A DNA stretch of 35,254 nt from JALGWN01 sp964598025 (GCA_964598025.1 CAZRAU010000020.1:1-35254), one strand, 5' to 3'; counted from the stretch's first letter, positions 1 through 7,537 are shown. The notes: a model not told the origin generated them from the sequence alone. Numbers and translations: made by a program.

Positions 1-194
1 GCGAAAAGCGCTCATCTGCCTTGTTACACTCGGCCCGCCTCGCTGCGGCGTATGCAACCATACGCCTCGCTCCTCGAGCCTTCGGGTGCCTCGCATCTGA
101 GCACCTTTGGCCAGCCTGGCTCTCTGGATGAATGGTTTGGCGAAAAGCGCTCATCTGCCTTGTTACACTCGGCCCGCCTCGCTGCGGCGTATGC
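1..194. repeat. Exact 55-bp direct repeat, copies 139 bp apart
   Basis: Bases 1-55 and 140-194 are identical over all 55 positions. The first copy continues into a hairpin (gcgtat, six-base loop, atacgc). The second copy breaks off exactly at the same place and runs into a different palindrome. The repeat may extend left of the window. It is non-coding, as the open frames through it are short and have no ribosome binding site. Confidence 0.9.
13..105 (+). repeat. Interspersed palindromic repeat, copy A (about 93 nt)
   Basis: This stretch aligns, without obvious length change, to the reverse complement of 7305-7397. Shared blocks are catctgcc, tgtta, ctcg, ctgcggcgta, tacgcctcg and tgcctcgcat. 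The centre is a hairpin whose loop differs between copies (gcaacc here) while the stem is kept as gcgtat/atacgc, versus gcgtac/gtacgc in the other copy. Stem-preserving changes suggest a structured or mobile palindromic element such as a REP or MITE. The family name is unknown to me. Confidence 0.75.
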
Positions 195-196
195 CT

Positions 197-253
197 GTAG
201 CGTCGGGTCTCCGTGCCCGACGGCCTTCGTCGTGGGTGGAACCACGACGCTAC
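197..253. repeat. Double-hairpin palindrome
   Basis: The left arm begins gtagcgtcggg (197) and the right arm ends ccacgacgctac (253); their outer 9-10 bases are complementary. Each arm is also a hairpin on its own: cgtcggg/cccgacg at 201-222 and cgtgg/ccacg at 231-246. This two-hairpin layout is typical of REP/BIME-like elements. It directly abuts the second copy of the 55-bp repeat, as if inserted there. Confidence 0.65.
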
Positions 254-458
254 CCAACACTCCGAATCCGAACGATCTTAGGATGTGCGCAATTCGGCTA
301 ACCGTCACCATAATCGTCGGCCGGGTTGTACGATTATCATTTGGTATTGGGGGCAAATGGTCTTAGACTAAGCTGTGCAGTATTGCCGCACACGTGGCGG
401 CGGTCAATCCAAAAGGACCTTGTTCGAGTCGGTTTTTCAGAGCGAGGAGGAAAGAGAC
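254..458 (+). other. Leader of the solute-binding protein gene, no clear promoter
   Basis: I see no convincing -35/-10 pair. A perfect small palindrome, cttag-a-ctaag, lies at 362-372 and could be an operator. A hairpin of ccgc/gcgg lies near 389-403. The ribosome binding site of the downstream gene (gaggagg) is at its end. Confidence 0.4.
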
Positions 459-1712
459 ATGAGATTCCTGTTGGCAATCACGCTTGCGGCGATACTCCTT
501 GTCCAGGGTTGTGGGAAGGAGACGGGGAAGGACACGACGGTCATAACCGTATGGGAGACCTACAGTGCCGAGGAACGCACTATCTTCCTTGCCTGGGTGG
601 ATAAGTTCGAGCAGGCACACCCCGGGATATCGGTCGAGGTGACCAACATACCCTTCGACGGGATGGAGCCCAAGATTCTCACGTCGCTCGCCACCGAAAC
701 CGCTCCGGACATAGGCCGCGTGGATGTGGCGTTTCTCCCCAAGCTGGCCATCCGTGGTGCGCTTCAAGCCCTTGACGCGTTCGACATCGCCGGACTCGGG
801 ACAGAACTGAGGCCGGTGGCTTTGAGCTCCTGCGTCGTTGATGGCAAGACGTACGGGTTGCCCGATCAGGTCAATGGTCTTTGCCTCTTTTACAACCGCG
901 ATCTCTTCACGCAGGCAGGCCTGGACCCCGATGATCCTCCGGGCAACTGGGAGGAATTCGTGACGTATGCCGTGGCGCTTACGGATCCCGAGAAAGGGGT
1001 ATACGGGTTTGGAATGCGCAATTCCCTGTGGTGGTCGCTTCCGTTCATTTATTCTTTCGGAGGGCGGATCCTCACCGACGATAACAGGGAGTGCGCCCTG
1101 GCCACCGAAGCCGCCGTGGCAGGCTTCCAATTCAAGGCGGATCTCTACTCGAAATACAAGGTGGAAGGGGGAGCGTGGAGAAGCGGCGGGATACGTGATG
1201 ATCTGGGTTTCCAGAATCGCAAGTACGCCATGATTCTTAACGGCCCCTGGGCGGTCGGAGGTCTGGAGGGAGGGGGCATCAACTTCGGTGTGGCTTTGAT
1301 CCCGGAGGGGCCGGCAGGAAGGGCCACGAATGTGGGCGGGAACAATCTTGTGGTGTTCAGCACTTCTAAGCACCCTCGAGAGGCCTGTGAGCTCCTGAAG
1401 TTCGTAGCCTCCAAGGAGGCCCAGGCTGAATGGGCCAACGCCCTGGGACAGATCCCTGTGAATACCGCGGCGGACGGGATGATCGACTTCGAGAAGCACC
1501 CGTATCTCAAGGTCTTCATGCAGCAAATGGACTACGCTATACCCAGACCGGGAATCGGCAGCTATCCCGAAATAGAAAACGCTGTCAACCCCGAGATGCA
1601 GGCGGCGCTTGATGGGAAGAAGAGCGTCCGCAAAGCCATGGAGAGCGCCTGTAGCGAGGTCAACAAGATCATGGCCGAGGAGGAGATTCTGAAGGCGCGT
1701 CTCGCGAAGTAG
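459..1712 (+). CDS. ABC-type sugar-like extracellular solute-binding lipoprotein
   Basis: This 417-aa protein resembles family-1 (maltose/multiple-sugar type) extracellular binding proteins, which sit in the periplasm and hand substrate to an ABC permease. Residues 1-18 form a lipoprotein signal peptide (hydrophobic LLAITLAAILL, lipobox VQGC with Cys18). The mature part opens with ITVWETYSAEE and continues with WVDKFEQAHPGISVEV, typical of the family, and the length fits. I chose the ATG at 459 because gaggagg lies just upstream, although the frame is open further left. No permease or ATPase gene is adjacent, so it is an orphan here and its ligand cannot be told. The lipobox has an unusual Gln at -2. 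Confidence 0.85.
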   Translation: MRFLLAITLAAILLVQGCGKETGKDTTVITVWETYSAEERTIFLAWVDKFEQAHPGISVEVTNIPFDGMEPKILTSLATETAPDIGRVDVAFLPKLAIRGALQALDAFDIAGLGTELRPVALSSCVVDGKTYGLPDQVNGLCLFYNRDLFTQAGLDPDDPPGNWEEFVTYAVALTDPEKGVYGFGMRNSLWWSLPFIYSFGGRILTDDNRECALATEAAVAGFQFKADLYSKYKVEGGAWRSGGIRDDLGFQNRKYAMILNGPWAVGGLEGGGINFGVALIPEGPAGRATNVGGNNLVVFSTSKHPREACELLKFVASKEAQAEWANALGQIPVNTAADGMIDFEKHPYLKVFMQQMDYAIPRPGIGSYPEIENAVNPEMQAALDGKKSVRKAMESACSEVNKIMAEEEILKARLAK

Positions 1713-1810
1713 CACGATGTCCGGAAGGCCGTCCATCGGCCGGCCGGGTGCTCTTCGCCGAGCCCGGCCGGGAGTGGTGGGTCCGTCTGTCCGGCCGGAT
1801 TGAGGAACTC

Positions 1811-3943
1811 ATGATTGACATAACGGCGAGAGACACGCTTGGTTTTGTGATCTCAATCGCCGCGGCCACTCTGCTCGCAGTCGTTCTGTACATACGCACG
1901 TCTCCTACGCTGCCGCTGCGTACGAGGATCATAATGGGCGTCCTAAGGTGGTTCGCCGCTGCGGTCGTGCTCCTTCTGGTGGCCGATCCAGTGGCGCATG
2001 TGGTGAGGACCCAATACAGGAAGCCGGTTCTTGCGGTGCTCGTCGATGACTCCAGAAGCATGGCCTATCCGCAGGCTGAGGCCAAGATCGACAGGGTGAA
2101 ACAGGCATTCTCCCCGGATTTCATCGACCGTCTGGAATCCAAGGCGGATCTCAGGTTCTATGCCTTCTCGGAACGCGCGGCCGAAATCACTCCGGAAGAG
2201 ATGAACTCGCTCGAACCGACAGGTTCGAGAACCGACTTGGGGCAGGGTATCCGTACCGTTCTTGATGAGTTCAACATGCCCCCATCGGCATTCATTGTGG
2301 TGAGCGACGGTTCTGTGAATTTCGGGGAAGATGTAGTGAACATGGCCTCCACGCTGCGGTGCCCGATACACGTGCTGGCAGTGACGCAGGACACATCGAC
2401 CGCGGACATCTCGCTGGATAGAATCGTGGTAACCGAGACGGCATATGCCAACAGCGAAGTGCCGGTATCGCTGCTTGTGAGCGCCAGGCATACAGGGCCT
2501 ATCGAAGTGAAGCTATCGATCAGGGATTCGACCGGGACGGTACTCTCAAGGCAGATAACCCTTGCTGGAACAGGGGCAAAGACCAAGGTCGATGCGCGGA
2601 TAGACGCGGGGGAGATCGGCACCCACCGCTTCATAGTGGAGGTCGATACCCTGCGCGCGGAGCCGGTCACCTCGAACAACGCCGGCGTTTTTGTGCTGGA
2701 TGTGGTCAAAGGCAAGATCAGGGTGGTCCTGATCGCCTCCCGTCCGTCGTGGGATTTCGCGTTCGCTAGGCGTAGCCTGGAGGCGGACCCCAACATAGAG
2801 GTCTTCAGTTTCTTCACGGGGGCCGCAGGCGCCAAGCCGAAGATCGAAGGCATGGTCCCAGGTCTGGATGCCCTTCCCGATCTTGATGCTGCGATCGTTT
2901 TCGGAGGCGGCTTTGCGGGGGCCACGGCTTCCGAACTCAGGGAGTTGGTCCGGGGTGGTGTAGGGCTTGTGGTGCTTCCCGGACCTGACCCTGCAGGTCT
3001 CGACCCCGAGCTGAGTCCCTTCCTGGATCTCTCGGATGGGAAGGGCCGGGCCGGCGCATTTGTGAGTGTTGCTGCCACCGATGTCGGGGCCGATCACGAC
3101 ATACTGAGATTGTCACAAGGCGAAAGCGGGTTCTCATGGCCCGAGCTGCCTCCCGTGCCCGTACGTGCAGGCACAGGGGGAGCGAAGGCCGAGGCCACCA
3201 TCCTCCTGTCCGGAGCCGGGGGCGGGATAGAGGTGCCGGTGCTTGCGATCATGAGGTATGGAGAAGGCAGAATAGTCGGTCTCTCGGCTTACGATCTCTG
3301 GCGCTGGGACCTGGTACCGAAGGGTTTCGGTCTTGAGGCCTCTCCGTTCTCGCAGATGCTGCTCAACTCGATAGGTTGGTTGACGGAGAGGAACGAAGTG
3401 CGGCGGCTCTCGGTGACTACATCGAAGAAGACTTATCTTTGGGGTGAACCCGTCGACATCTTCGCCCGCACGGTGGACGAGAACCTCAAACCCCTTGAGG
3501 GCGCCAGGCTCGAGGGTGATGTCATGGACCAGGGGACCGGTGCGATCCTGAGTCATTTCTCCATGGCCGAAAAGGGCGGTGGGAGCCACCTGGCCAAGGT
3601 CGACTTCCTCGCTCCCGGCCGCTATCGAATCCGCGTCTCAGCGCGGCTCGGCGATGAAATCTACGCCCGGGAGACCCTGGACCTCACGGTTGACCGGCGG
3701 GGCCTGGAAGACTTCGAGTTTGAGGGAGATCCGGCCCTGCTCAGCCAGGTTGCGAGGCTGACCGGAGGGAGCTACAGCGATATCGCCGATGCCGATCGGC
3801 TTGCGGCCGAGATCAACCCGGGTATGGTCATTGTGAAGGACTTCCGCGAGATCAGATTGCGACTGAGCCTTCCCGTCTTCCTCATTCTCGCCGGATTGCT
3901 TGGTGTGGAATGGCTGTTGAGAAAGCGAAGGATGCTTTTGTGA
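1811..3943 (+). CDS. VWA-domain membrane protein with amidotransferase-like domain
   Basis: The protein has 710 aa from the ATG at 1811, preceded by gaggaac. A GTG at 1748 would add 21 residues but lacks a good binding site. In order: two membrane helices (about residues 10-60), a von Willebrand factor A domain with the metal-site motif DDSRS (Asp79, Ser81, Ser83) and VVSDGS later, an immunoglobulin-like region, a glutamine-amidotransferase-like domain (GKIRVVLIASRPSWDF and GGVGLVVLPGPDP), and a C-terminal helix followed by LLRKRRMLL. This architecture belongs to large uncharacterised membrane proteins often found beside MoxR ATPase and DUF58 genes, which are absent here. Metal-dependent protein binding at the membrane is likely; the exact role is unknown. 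Confidence 0.8.
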   Translation: MIDITARDTLGFVISIAAATLLAVVLYIRTSPTLPLRTRIIMGVLRWFAAAVVLLLVADPVAHVVRTQYRKPVLAVLVDDSRSMAYPQAEAKIDRVKQAFSPDFIDRLESKADLRFYAFSERAAEITPEEMNSLEPTGSRTDLGQGIRTVLDEFNMPPSAFIVVSDGSVNFGEDVVNMASTLRCPIHVLAVTQDTSTADISLDRIVVTETAYANSEVPVSLLVSARHTGPIEVKLSIRDSTGTVLSRQITLAGTGAKTKVDARIDAGEIGTHRFIVEVDTLRAEPVTSNNAGVFVLDVVKGKIRVVLIASRPSWDFAFARRSLEADPNIEVFSFFTGAAGAKPKIEGMVPGLDALPDLDAAIVFGGGFAGATASELRELVRGGVGLVVLPGPDPAGLDPELSPFLDLSDGKGRAGAFVSVAATDVGADHDILRLSQGESGFSWPELPPVPVRAGTGGAKAEATILLSGAGGGIEVPVLAIMRYGEGRIVGLSAYDLWRWDLVPKGFGLEASPFSQMLLNSIGWLTERNEVRRLSVTTSKKTYLWGEPVDIFARTVDENLKPLEGARLEGDVMDQGTGAILSHFSMAEKGGGSHLAKVDFLAPGRYRIRVSARLGDEIYARETLDLTVDRRGLEDFEFEGDPALLSQVARLTGGSYSDIADADRLAAEINPGMVIVKDFREIRLRLSLPVFLILAGLLGVEWLLRKRRMLL

Positions 3944-3968
3944 TAAAGCAACTTTGCTACGTTTTTGC

Positions 3969-3997
3969 TTGACACTTTTTTACACACTGCGATAAAT
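3969..3997 (+). promoter_or_regulatory. Promoter of the first HU gene
   Basis: Perfect -35 TTGACA at 3969-3974 and ATAAAT at 3992-3997, separated by 17 bases. It lies 39 bases before the GTG start at 4036 and gives the HU gene its own transcript rather than read-through from the VWA gene. Confidence 0.75.
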
Positions 3998-4035
3998 TCG
4001 GTCTCGCATATAGAGAAGCGGAATAGGGAGGACTA

Positions 4036-4314
4036 GTGACTAAGGCGGACATCGTCGAGGAGATAGCCTCCAAGACGGGTTTGACCAGGAAAGAGACAGC
4101 AGAGGTAGTTGCGCACTTCATAGATGCAGTGAAGCATGCCCTGAAAGAGGGCAAGCACATTGAAATCAGGGGGTTCGGCACGTTCAAGGTGGCAGTGCGG
4201 AAGCCGCGTGCTGCCCGGAACCCGCGTACCGGGGAAATCGTTCCACTCTTAGAGCGCAAGGTGCCGGTTTTCAAGGTATCGAGGGAGCTTAAGGACAGGG
4301 TTGCTGGGCTTTAG
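4036..4314 (+). CDS. HU/IHF-family DNA-binding protein (copy 1)
   Basis: A 92-aa nucleoid protein that bends DNA as a dimer. The GTG start follows agggagga. It opens MTKADIVEEIASKTGLTRKE and carries the family signature with GFGTFKVAVRKPRAARNPRTG, including the DNA-intercalating Arg-Asn-Pro tip. The KPRAARNP arm and a C-terminal helix ending KDRVAGL look more IHF-like than the second copy at 5071. The two copies are clearly different (GFGTFKV versus GFGSFTV), so they could form homo- or heterodimers. The gene has its own strong promoter. Confidence 0.95.
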   Translation: MTKADIVEEIASKTGLTRKETAEVVAHFIDAVKHALKEGKHIEIRGFGTFKVAVRKPRAARNPRTGEIVPLLERKVPVFKVSRELKDRVAGL

Positions 4315-4410
4315 GTTTCGTGTCGTCTTAGGCCCGGGAGGATTGGTCCGGCTCCGGGTATCTACTTGCATGCGTACGATTGGGCACGGCCGGCAAGCAA
4401 GGAGGGCGCC

Positions 4411-4971
4411 ATGCCGAGTAAGACCGAGCTTGGGAAACGGATCAGGGAGGAACGTCTGAGGCAGACTCTGACACTCAAGGATGTTCAGAGTCGGTCCGGG
4501 GTGTCGGCAACACATATATCTCAGATTGAGAGGGGCATCACGTGGCCGACTGTAAACGCGCTTTCCAAAGTGGCCACTGCTCTTGAGAAGCATATGAGTT
4601 TCTTTCTTGAAGATGTGGAAATTCCCGAGATCTGCGTGAGTACAGTCAGAAATCCCATGATACTGATGGAGCAGCCGCGGGTTGCGATGAGACCCCTGAC
4701 CAACGGTATCCCGGGCGGCAAGATCCACTTCTACAAGCTTGTGGCGGATCCCGGCAATGGGGTCGACAAATTCGTGCCCGGCCATGTACATGAAGGCGAT
4801 GAATGCGGCTGGGTCCTAAGCGGACAGATACAGGTGAAAGTCGGTGACGAGGTGTTCGATCTCAAGAAGGGCGATGCGATTCACTTCAGCGGATCGAAGT
4901 TCCATGGCATCAGAAACACCGGCGACGAGGTGAGCGAGTCGGTCTGGGCGGCACTGAGTGTAGGTTTCTAA
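4411..4971 (+). CDS. XRE-family regulator with C-terminal cupin domain
   Basis: This 186-aa protein starts at the ATG after aaggagggcgcc. Residues 1-70 are an XRE helix-turn-helix (LGKRIREERLRQTLTLKDVQ, then GVSATHISQIERG). Residues 110-183 are a cupin with motif 1 GHVHEGDE and motif 2 GDAIHFSGSKFHGIRN. His, His and Glu of motif 1 and the His of motif 2 are present, so metal or small-ligand binding is possible. Proteins of this layout usually sense a metabolite and repress nearby genes. It sits between two HU genes, and a palindrome overlaps the promoter of the second one, so control of that gene is a reasonable guess. The ligand is unknown. Confidence 0.9.
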   Translation: MPSKTELGKRIREERLRQTLTLKDVQSRSGVSATHISQIERGITWPTVNALSKVATALEKHMSFFLEDVEIPEICVSTVRNPMILMEQPRVAMRPLTNGIPGGKIHFYKLVADPGNGVDKFVPGHVHEGDECGWVLSGQIQVKVGDEVFDLKKGDAIHFSGSKFHGIRNTGDEVSESVWAALSVGF

Positions 4972-5006
4972 TAGTGAAGAAATGTGCCGTTCCGGGCAGA
5001 AAACAG

Positions 5007-5043
5007 TTGACAAACCGGGGCTCCGGTGGTACCGTAAGCCCCG
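5007..5043 (+). promoter_or_regulatory. Promoter of second HU gene with overlapping inverted repeat
   Basis: -35 TTGACA at 5007-5012 and TACCGT at 5030-5035 with a 17-base spacer. The inverted repeat cggggct (5016-5022) and agccccg (5037-5043) spans the spacer and -10. It could be an operator, for example for the XRE-cupin protein just upstream. Confidence 0.55.
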
Positions 5044-5070
5044 AAACTACAGGGAAAGCGAGGTGATCAC

Positions 5071-5337
5071 ATGAACAAGGCCGAACTGATTGAGTATGTT
5101 GCCAAGCAGACTGACATGACCAAACGCAGTGCGGAAGACGCGGTCAATGCCACCCTGGAAGGCATCAAGAAGAGCGTCAAGAAGGGTGGCGTGCAGATTG
5201 TTGGATTTGGCAGCTTTACCGTGGCGTCACGGAAGGGCAGAATGGGGAGAAATCCTCAGACCGGAGAGCCGATCAAGATCAAGCCCAGCAAGACCGTGAA
5301 GTTCCGTCCCGGAAAAGATTTCAAGAAGATGCTTTGA
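5071..5337 (+). CDS. HU-family DNA-binding protein (copy 2)
   Basis: An 88-aa HU protein opening MNKAELIEYVAKQTDMTKRS, with GFGSFTVASRKGRMGRNPQTG and the C-terminal KPSKTVKFRPGKDFKKML typical of bacterial HU. A binding site (gaggtgatcac) precedes the ATG. It is the more canonical HU of the two in this cluster. The gene is monocistronic: its own promoter lies upstream and a strong terminator follows 20 bases after its stop. Confidence 0.96.
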   Translation: MNKAELIEYVAKQTDMTKRSAEDAVNATLEGIKKSVKKGGVQIVGFGSFTVASRKGRMGRNPQTGEPIKIKPSKTVKFRPGKDFKKML

Positions 5338-5357
5338 TCGATTGCCCTGTAATTCAT

Positions 5358-5395
5358 AGCAGAATATGGCGCTAAGCCGTATTCTGCTTTTTTTT
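5358..5395 (+). terminator. Intrinsic terminator after the second HU gene
   Basis: Stem 5358-5370 pairs with 5376-5388 (13 pairs including one T-G), with loop gctaa, followed directly by eight T. It ends only 10 bases before the start of the next gene. Confidence 0.92.
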
Positions 5396-5405
5396 GGTGG
5401 GAGAG

Positions 5406-5813
5406 ATGGTCTACTCCGCTAGCCTTAGCGTGCGAAGCACGAAGAACACGGAAATGATGGATATCACCGGCGATGTGGCGGAGGCGGTGGCCACATCGGG
5501 AATCGCCGACGGACTCGCCCTGGTCTTCACCACCCACACCACGACCGGGCTCTATATCAACGAGCACGAGGGCGGGTTGGTCGATGATGTGGAGTCGGTC
5601 CTGAACAAACTGGTTCCGCCGAGAGCAGGCTACAGGCACGACCAGGTCGATGACAATGCCGCCAGCCACATACAGGCCATACTGATGTCCCCGTCGCTGG
5701 TGATCCCTGTCGAGGGTGGAAAGCCGGTGCTGGGAACGTGGCAGGCTCTTTTCCTTGCTGAACGGGACGGTCCGCGACTCCGGACCGTCAAGATCAAGGT
5801 CATAGGTGAATAG
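5406..5813 (+). CDS. YjbQ/UPF0047-family protein
   Basis: A 135-aa protein of the YjbQ family, small trimeric proteins sometimes annotated as secondary thiamine-phosphate synthase; the physiological role is unsettled. Family marks are TTHTTTGLYINEHEGG, YRHDQVDDNAASHIQAIL and GTWQALFLAERDGPR, with the conserved histidines expected at the shared active-site cleft. I chose the ATG at 5406, which follows gtggga; an upstream TTG at 5394 lies inside the terminator. Its end is two bases from the next start, so it is probably translated with the glycosylase. Confidence 0.9.
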   Translation: MVYSASLSVRSTKNTEMMDITGDVAEAVATSGIADGLALVFTTHTTTGLYINEHEGGLVDDVESVLNKLVPPRAGYRHDQVDDNAASHIQAILMSPSLVIPVEGGKPVLGTWQALFLAERDGPRLRTVKIKVIGE

Positions 5814-5815
5814 GT

Positions 5816-6421
5816 TTGACTGCAAAAGAGGGGCTGCTCAGGGATCTCTATGAGAGCCTTGCGGACTGCCGTCTGTGCGGTCTCAGTGAAGGACGCACAA
5901 ACATTGTCTTCGGTTCCGGTGCGGCCGATGCAGACCTTGTCCTTGTCGGAGAGGCTCCGGGATACAACGAGGATCTTCAGGCCGAGCCGTTTGTAGGTGC
6001 GGCGGGCAAGTTCTTGGATGAGTTGCTGAAGGACATCCTGGGCGTGGCCCGGGAAGATATCTACATAGCCAACGTTCTCAAATGCAGGCCTCCGGACAAT
6101 CGGGATCCCGTTTCGGCTGAGATCGACACCTGCAAGCCGTTTCTCCTCCGCCAACTCGAGATAATACAGCCTGTCGTGGTCGGCAGCATGGGCAATTTCG
6201 CCACGAAGACCTTGACCGGCAGGCGGGACGGCATAACCAAGATGAAGCGAAAGGCGGTCAGGGTCGGTGGGACATTCGTGTTCCCGATCTACCACCCTGC
6301 CGCTGCCTTGCACAGGGGAAACCTCTATGATGAGGTCAGGCAGGACTTCAAGGCGCTCAAGGAATTCCTGGAATCGCCGAAGCCGGCGGCTGACGAGCCT
6401 CCCCAGATGGAACTGTTCTAG
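5816..6421 (+). CDS. Family 4 (iron-sulfur) uracil-DNA glycosylase
   Basis: A 201-aa DNA repair enzyme that removes uracil from DNA. Four cysteines expected to hold a 4Fe-4S cluster are Cys18, Cys21, Cys90 and Cys106. The uracil-binding motif GEAPGYNED begins at 45 and continues PFVGAAGKFLD, and the second catalytic motif HPAAAL is near the C-terminus. The start is a TTG two bases after the stop of the upstream gene, preceded by aggtgaatagg. The C-terminal tail ends QMELF, which resembles a sliding-clamp binding peptide (QxxLF); that reading is an inference. Confidence 0.93.
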   Translation: MTAKEGLLRDLYESLADCRLCGLSEGRTNIVFGSGAADADLVLVGEAPGYNEDLQAEPFVGAAGKFLDELLKDILGVAREDIYIANVLKCRPPDNRDPVSAEIDTCKPFLLRQLEIIQPVVVGSMGNFATKTLTGRRDGITKMKRKAVRVGGTFVFPIYHPAAALHRGNLYDEVRQDFKALKEFLESPKPAADEPPQMELF

Positions 6422-7210
6422 GTGATGTACAGTCTACTCCCGGGAATCCTCGTCTTTGTCTTCGGCGCCGCGCTGGGCAGTTTCCTCAATGTAGTGCGGT
6501 ACCGGCTCCCCAGGCACATGGGTATGGTGGCCGGAAGATCCAAGTGCCCAAAGTGCAAGACAACAATAGCCTGGTATGACAACGTCCCTATTCTGAGTTA
6601 CGTGCTGCTGGGGGGGCGATGCCGCTCCTGCCGCGGGAGGATACCGGCGACGTATGTGGTTATTGAGGCGTTGACAGGCTTGAGCTTTCTCTTGGTCTGG
6701 CGCGCCTTCGGCTGGCCCCAGGCTGTGGCATATTGGGTGCTCGCCTCTTTGCTGATAGCCTGTGCCGGTATCGACTTCGACAAACGCATAATACCCGACA
6801 AACTCACAATCCCCGGAATCATGCTGGGTGTCCTGTTTTCGATGACCCTCCTGAGGGGGGATGCGGTCGAGGCGTCTTTGCTGCGTTCGGCTCTGGGTAT
6901 TCTGATCGGCGGCGGAAGCCTGTTGGCAGTCGGGTTCCTCTACAAGCTGGTGAGAAAGGTGGAGGGGATGGGTGGCGGCGATGTGAAGCTGATGGCCATG
7001 GTCGGGGCGTTTCTCGGTTTCAAGCTGGCGCTGGTGACCATCTTCTTGGGATCGATACTCGGTGGGGTTGTGGGATTGGTGGTTATGCGCAAGACCTCTG
7101 ATGGGATGCGGGCAAGCGTGCCGTTCGGGGTGTTCCTGTCGCCGGCGGCGATTGTCTGCATGATATGGGGTAACGACCTGATTGCCGCCTATCTTGATCT
7201 GCTCCGGTAG
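6422..7210 (+). CDS. Type IV prepilin peptidase (A24 family)
   Basis: A 262-aa integral membrane aspartic protease that cleaves and N-methylates type IV pilin or type II secretion pseudopilins. The N-terminal cytoplasmic loop carries two CxxC pairs (Cys42/45 and Cys67/70). Catalytic aspartates are Asp118 (in DFDKRIIPD) and Asp187 (in GGGDVKL). About seven membrane helices follow. The start is GTG or the ATG right after it, immediately at the stop of the glycosylase gene. No pilin or secretion gene is in the window, so its substrates lie elsewhere. Confidence 0.94.
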   Translation: MMYSLLPGILVFVFGAALGSFLNVVRYRLPRHMGMVAGRSKCPKCKTTIAWYDNVPILSYVLLGGRCRSCRGRIPATYVVIEALTGLSFLLVWRAFGWPQAVAYWVLASLLIACAGIDFDKRIIPDKLTIPGIMLGVLFSMTLLRGDAVEASLLRSALGILIGGGSLLAVGFLYKLVRKVEGMGGGDVKLMAMVGAFLGFKLALVTIFLGSILGGVVGLVVMRKTSDGMRASVPFGVFLSPAAIVCMIWGNDLIAAYLDLLR

Positions 7211-7236
7211 CACCGGCCGGTCTGCCGGAACGCACC

Positions 7237-7397
7237 CATCTGCTGCGTTGCGCTCGCATTCACCTTGAGTGTATTCGCGGATCATCAAGTCCGGAAGGGC
7301 AATGGGTGTCTGCATGCGAGGCAGACGATGGGCCGGGGAACGAGGCGTACTTCTGTGTACGCCGCAGTGAGGGACGACGAGCATAACACGGCAGATG
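7237..7397 (-). repeat. Interspersed palindromic repeat, copy B, with outer inverted arms
   Basis: The reverse complement of 7305-7397 matches 13-105. The outer arms catctgctgcgttgcgctcg at 7237-7256 and cgagcataacacggcagatg at 7378-7397 are imperfect inverted copies (16 of 21 positions over 7237-7257). The central hairpin is gcgtac, loop ttctgt, gtacgc. A further short hairpin, ggcaga/tctgcc, lies at 7390-7410. Confidence 0.7.
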
Positions 7398-7426
7398 AAC
7401 CCTCTCTGCCGCCCTGGGCAAAAAAA

Positions 7427-7537
7427 GGATTCCCTGCGGTAGGTTCGCTGGTCTGCGGTTTACCTAGCCCTCGCCGATGACCCGGCACCCAAACCGATCC
7501 AGCCAGAGCTGAAGATTCGCCTACCATCAGGGAATCC
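7427..7537 (+). ncRNA. Candidate structured RNA, resembles 6S RNA
   Basis: The sequence folds as one rod with a perfect 10-bp closing stem (ggattccctg 7427-7436, cagggaatcc 7528-7537). Inside it are ggtagg/cctacc (7438-7443/7520-7525), gctgg/ccagc (7447-7451/7499-7503), cggttt/aaaccg (7456-7461/7491-7496) and gccg/cggc at the tip. The right side has an asymmetric bubble of about 16 bases. The 5' side (ttccctgcgg, gttcgctgg, then cct and gccgat) resembles 6S RNA, the RNA polymerase-binding RNA. It is about 111 nt against the usual 180, and I see no clear promoter or T-run, so the identity is tentative. Confidence 0.42.

Noticed and set aside
1..253. CRISPR array
   Set aside because: There are only two exact copies, 139 bases apart, containing internal palindromes; spacing and unit size do not fit.
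363..1736. Long minus-strand open frame opposite the binding-protein gene
   Set aside because: It mirrors the third-position bias of the plus-strand gene, has no binding site and no recognisable protein family; similar antisense frames at 6434-7384, 12945-14159 and 29174-30259 were rejected for the same reason.
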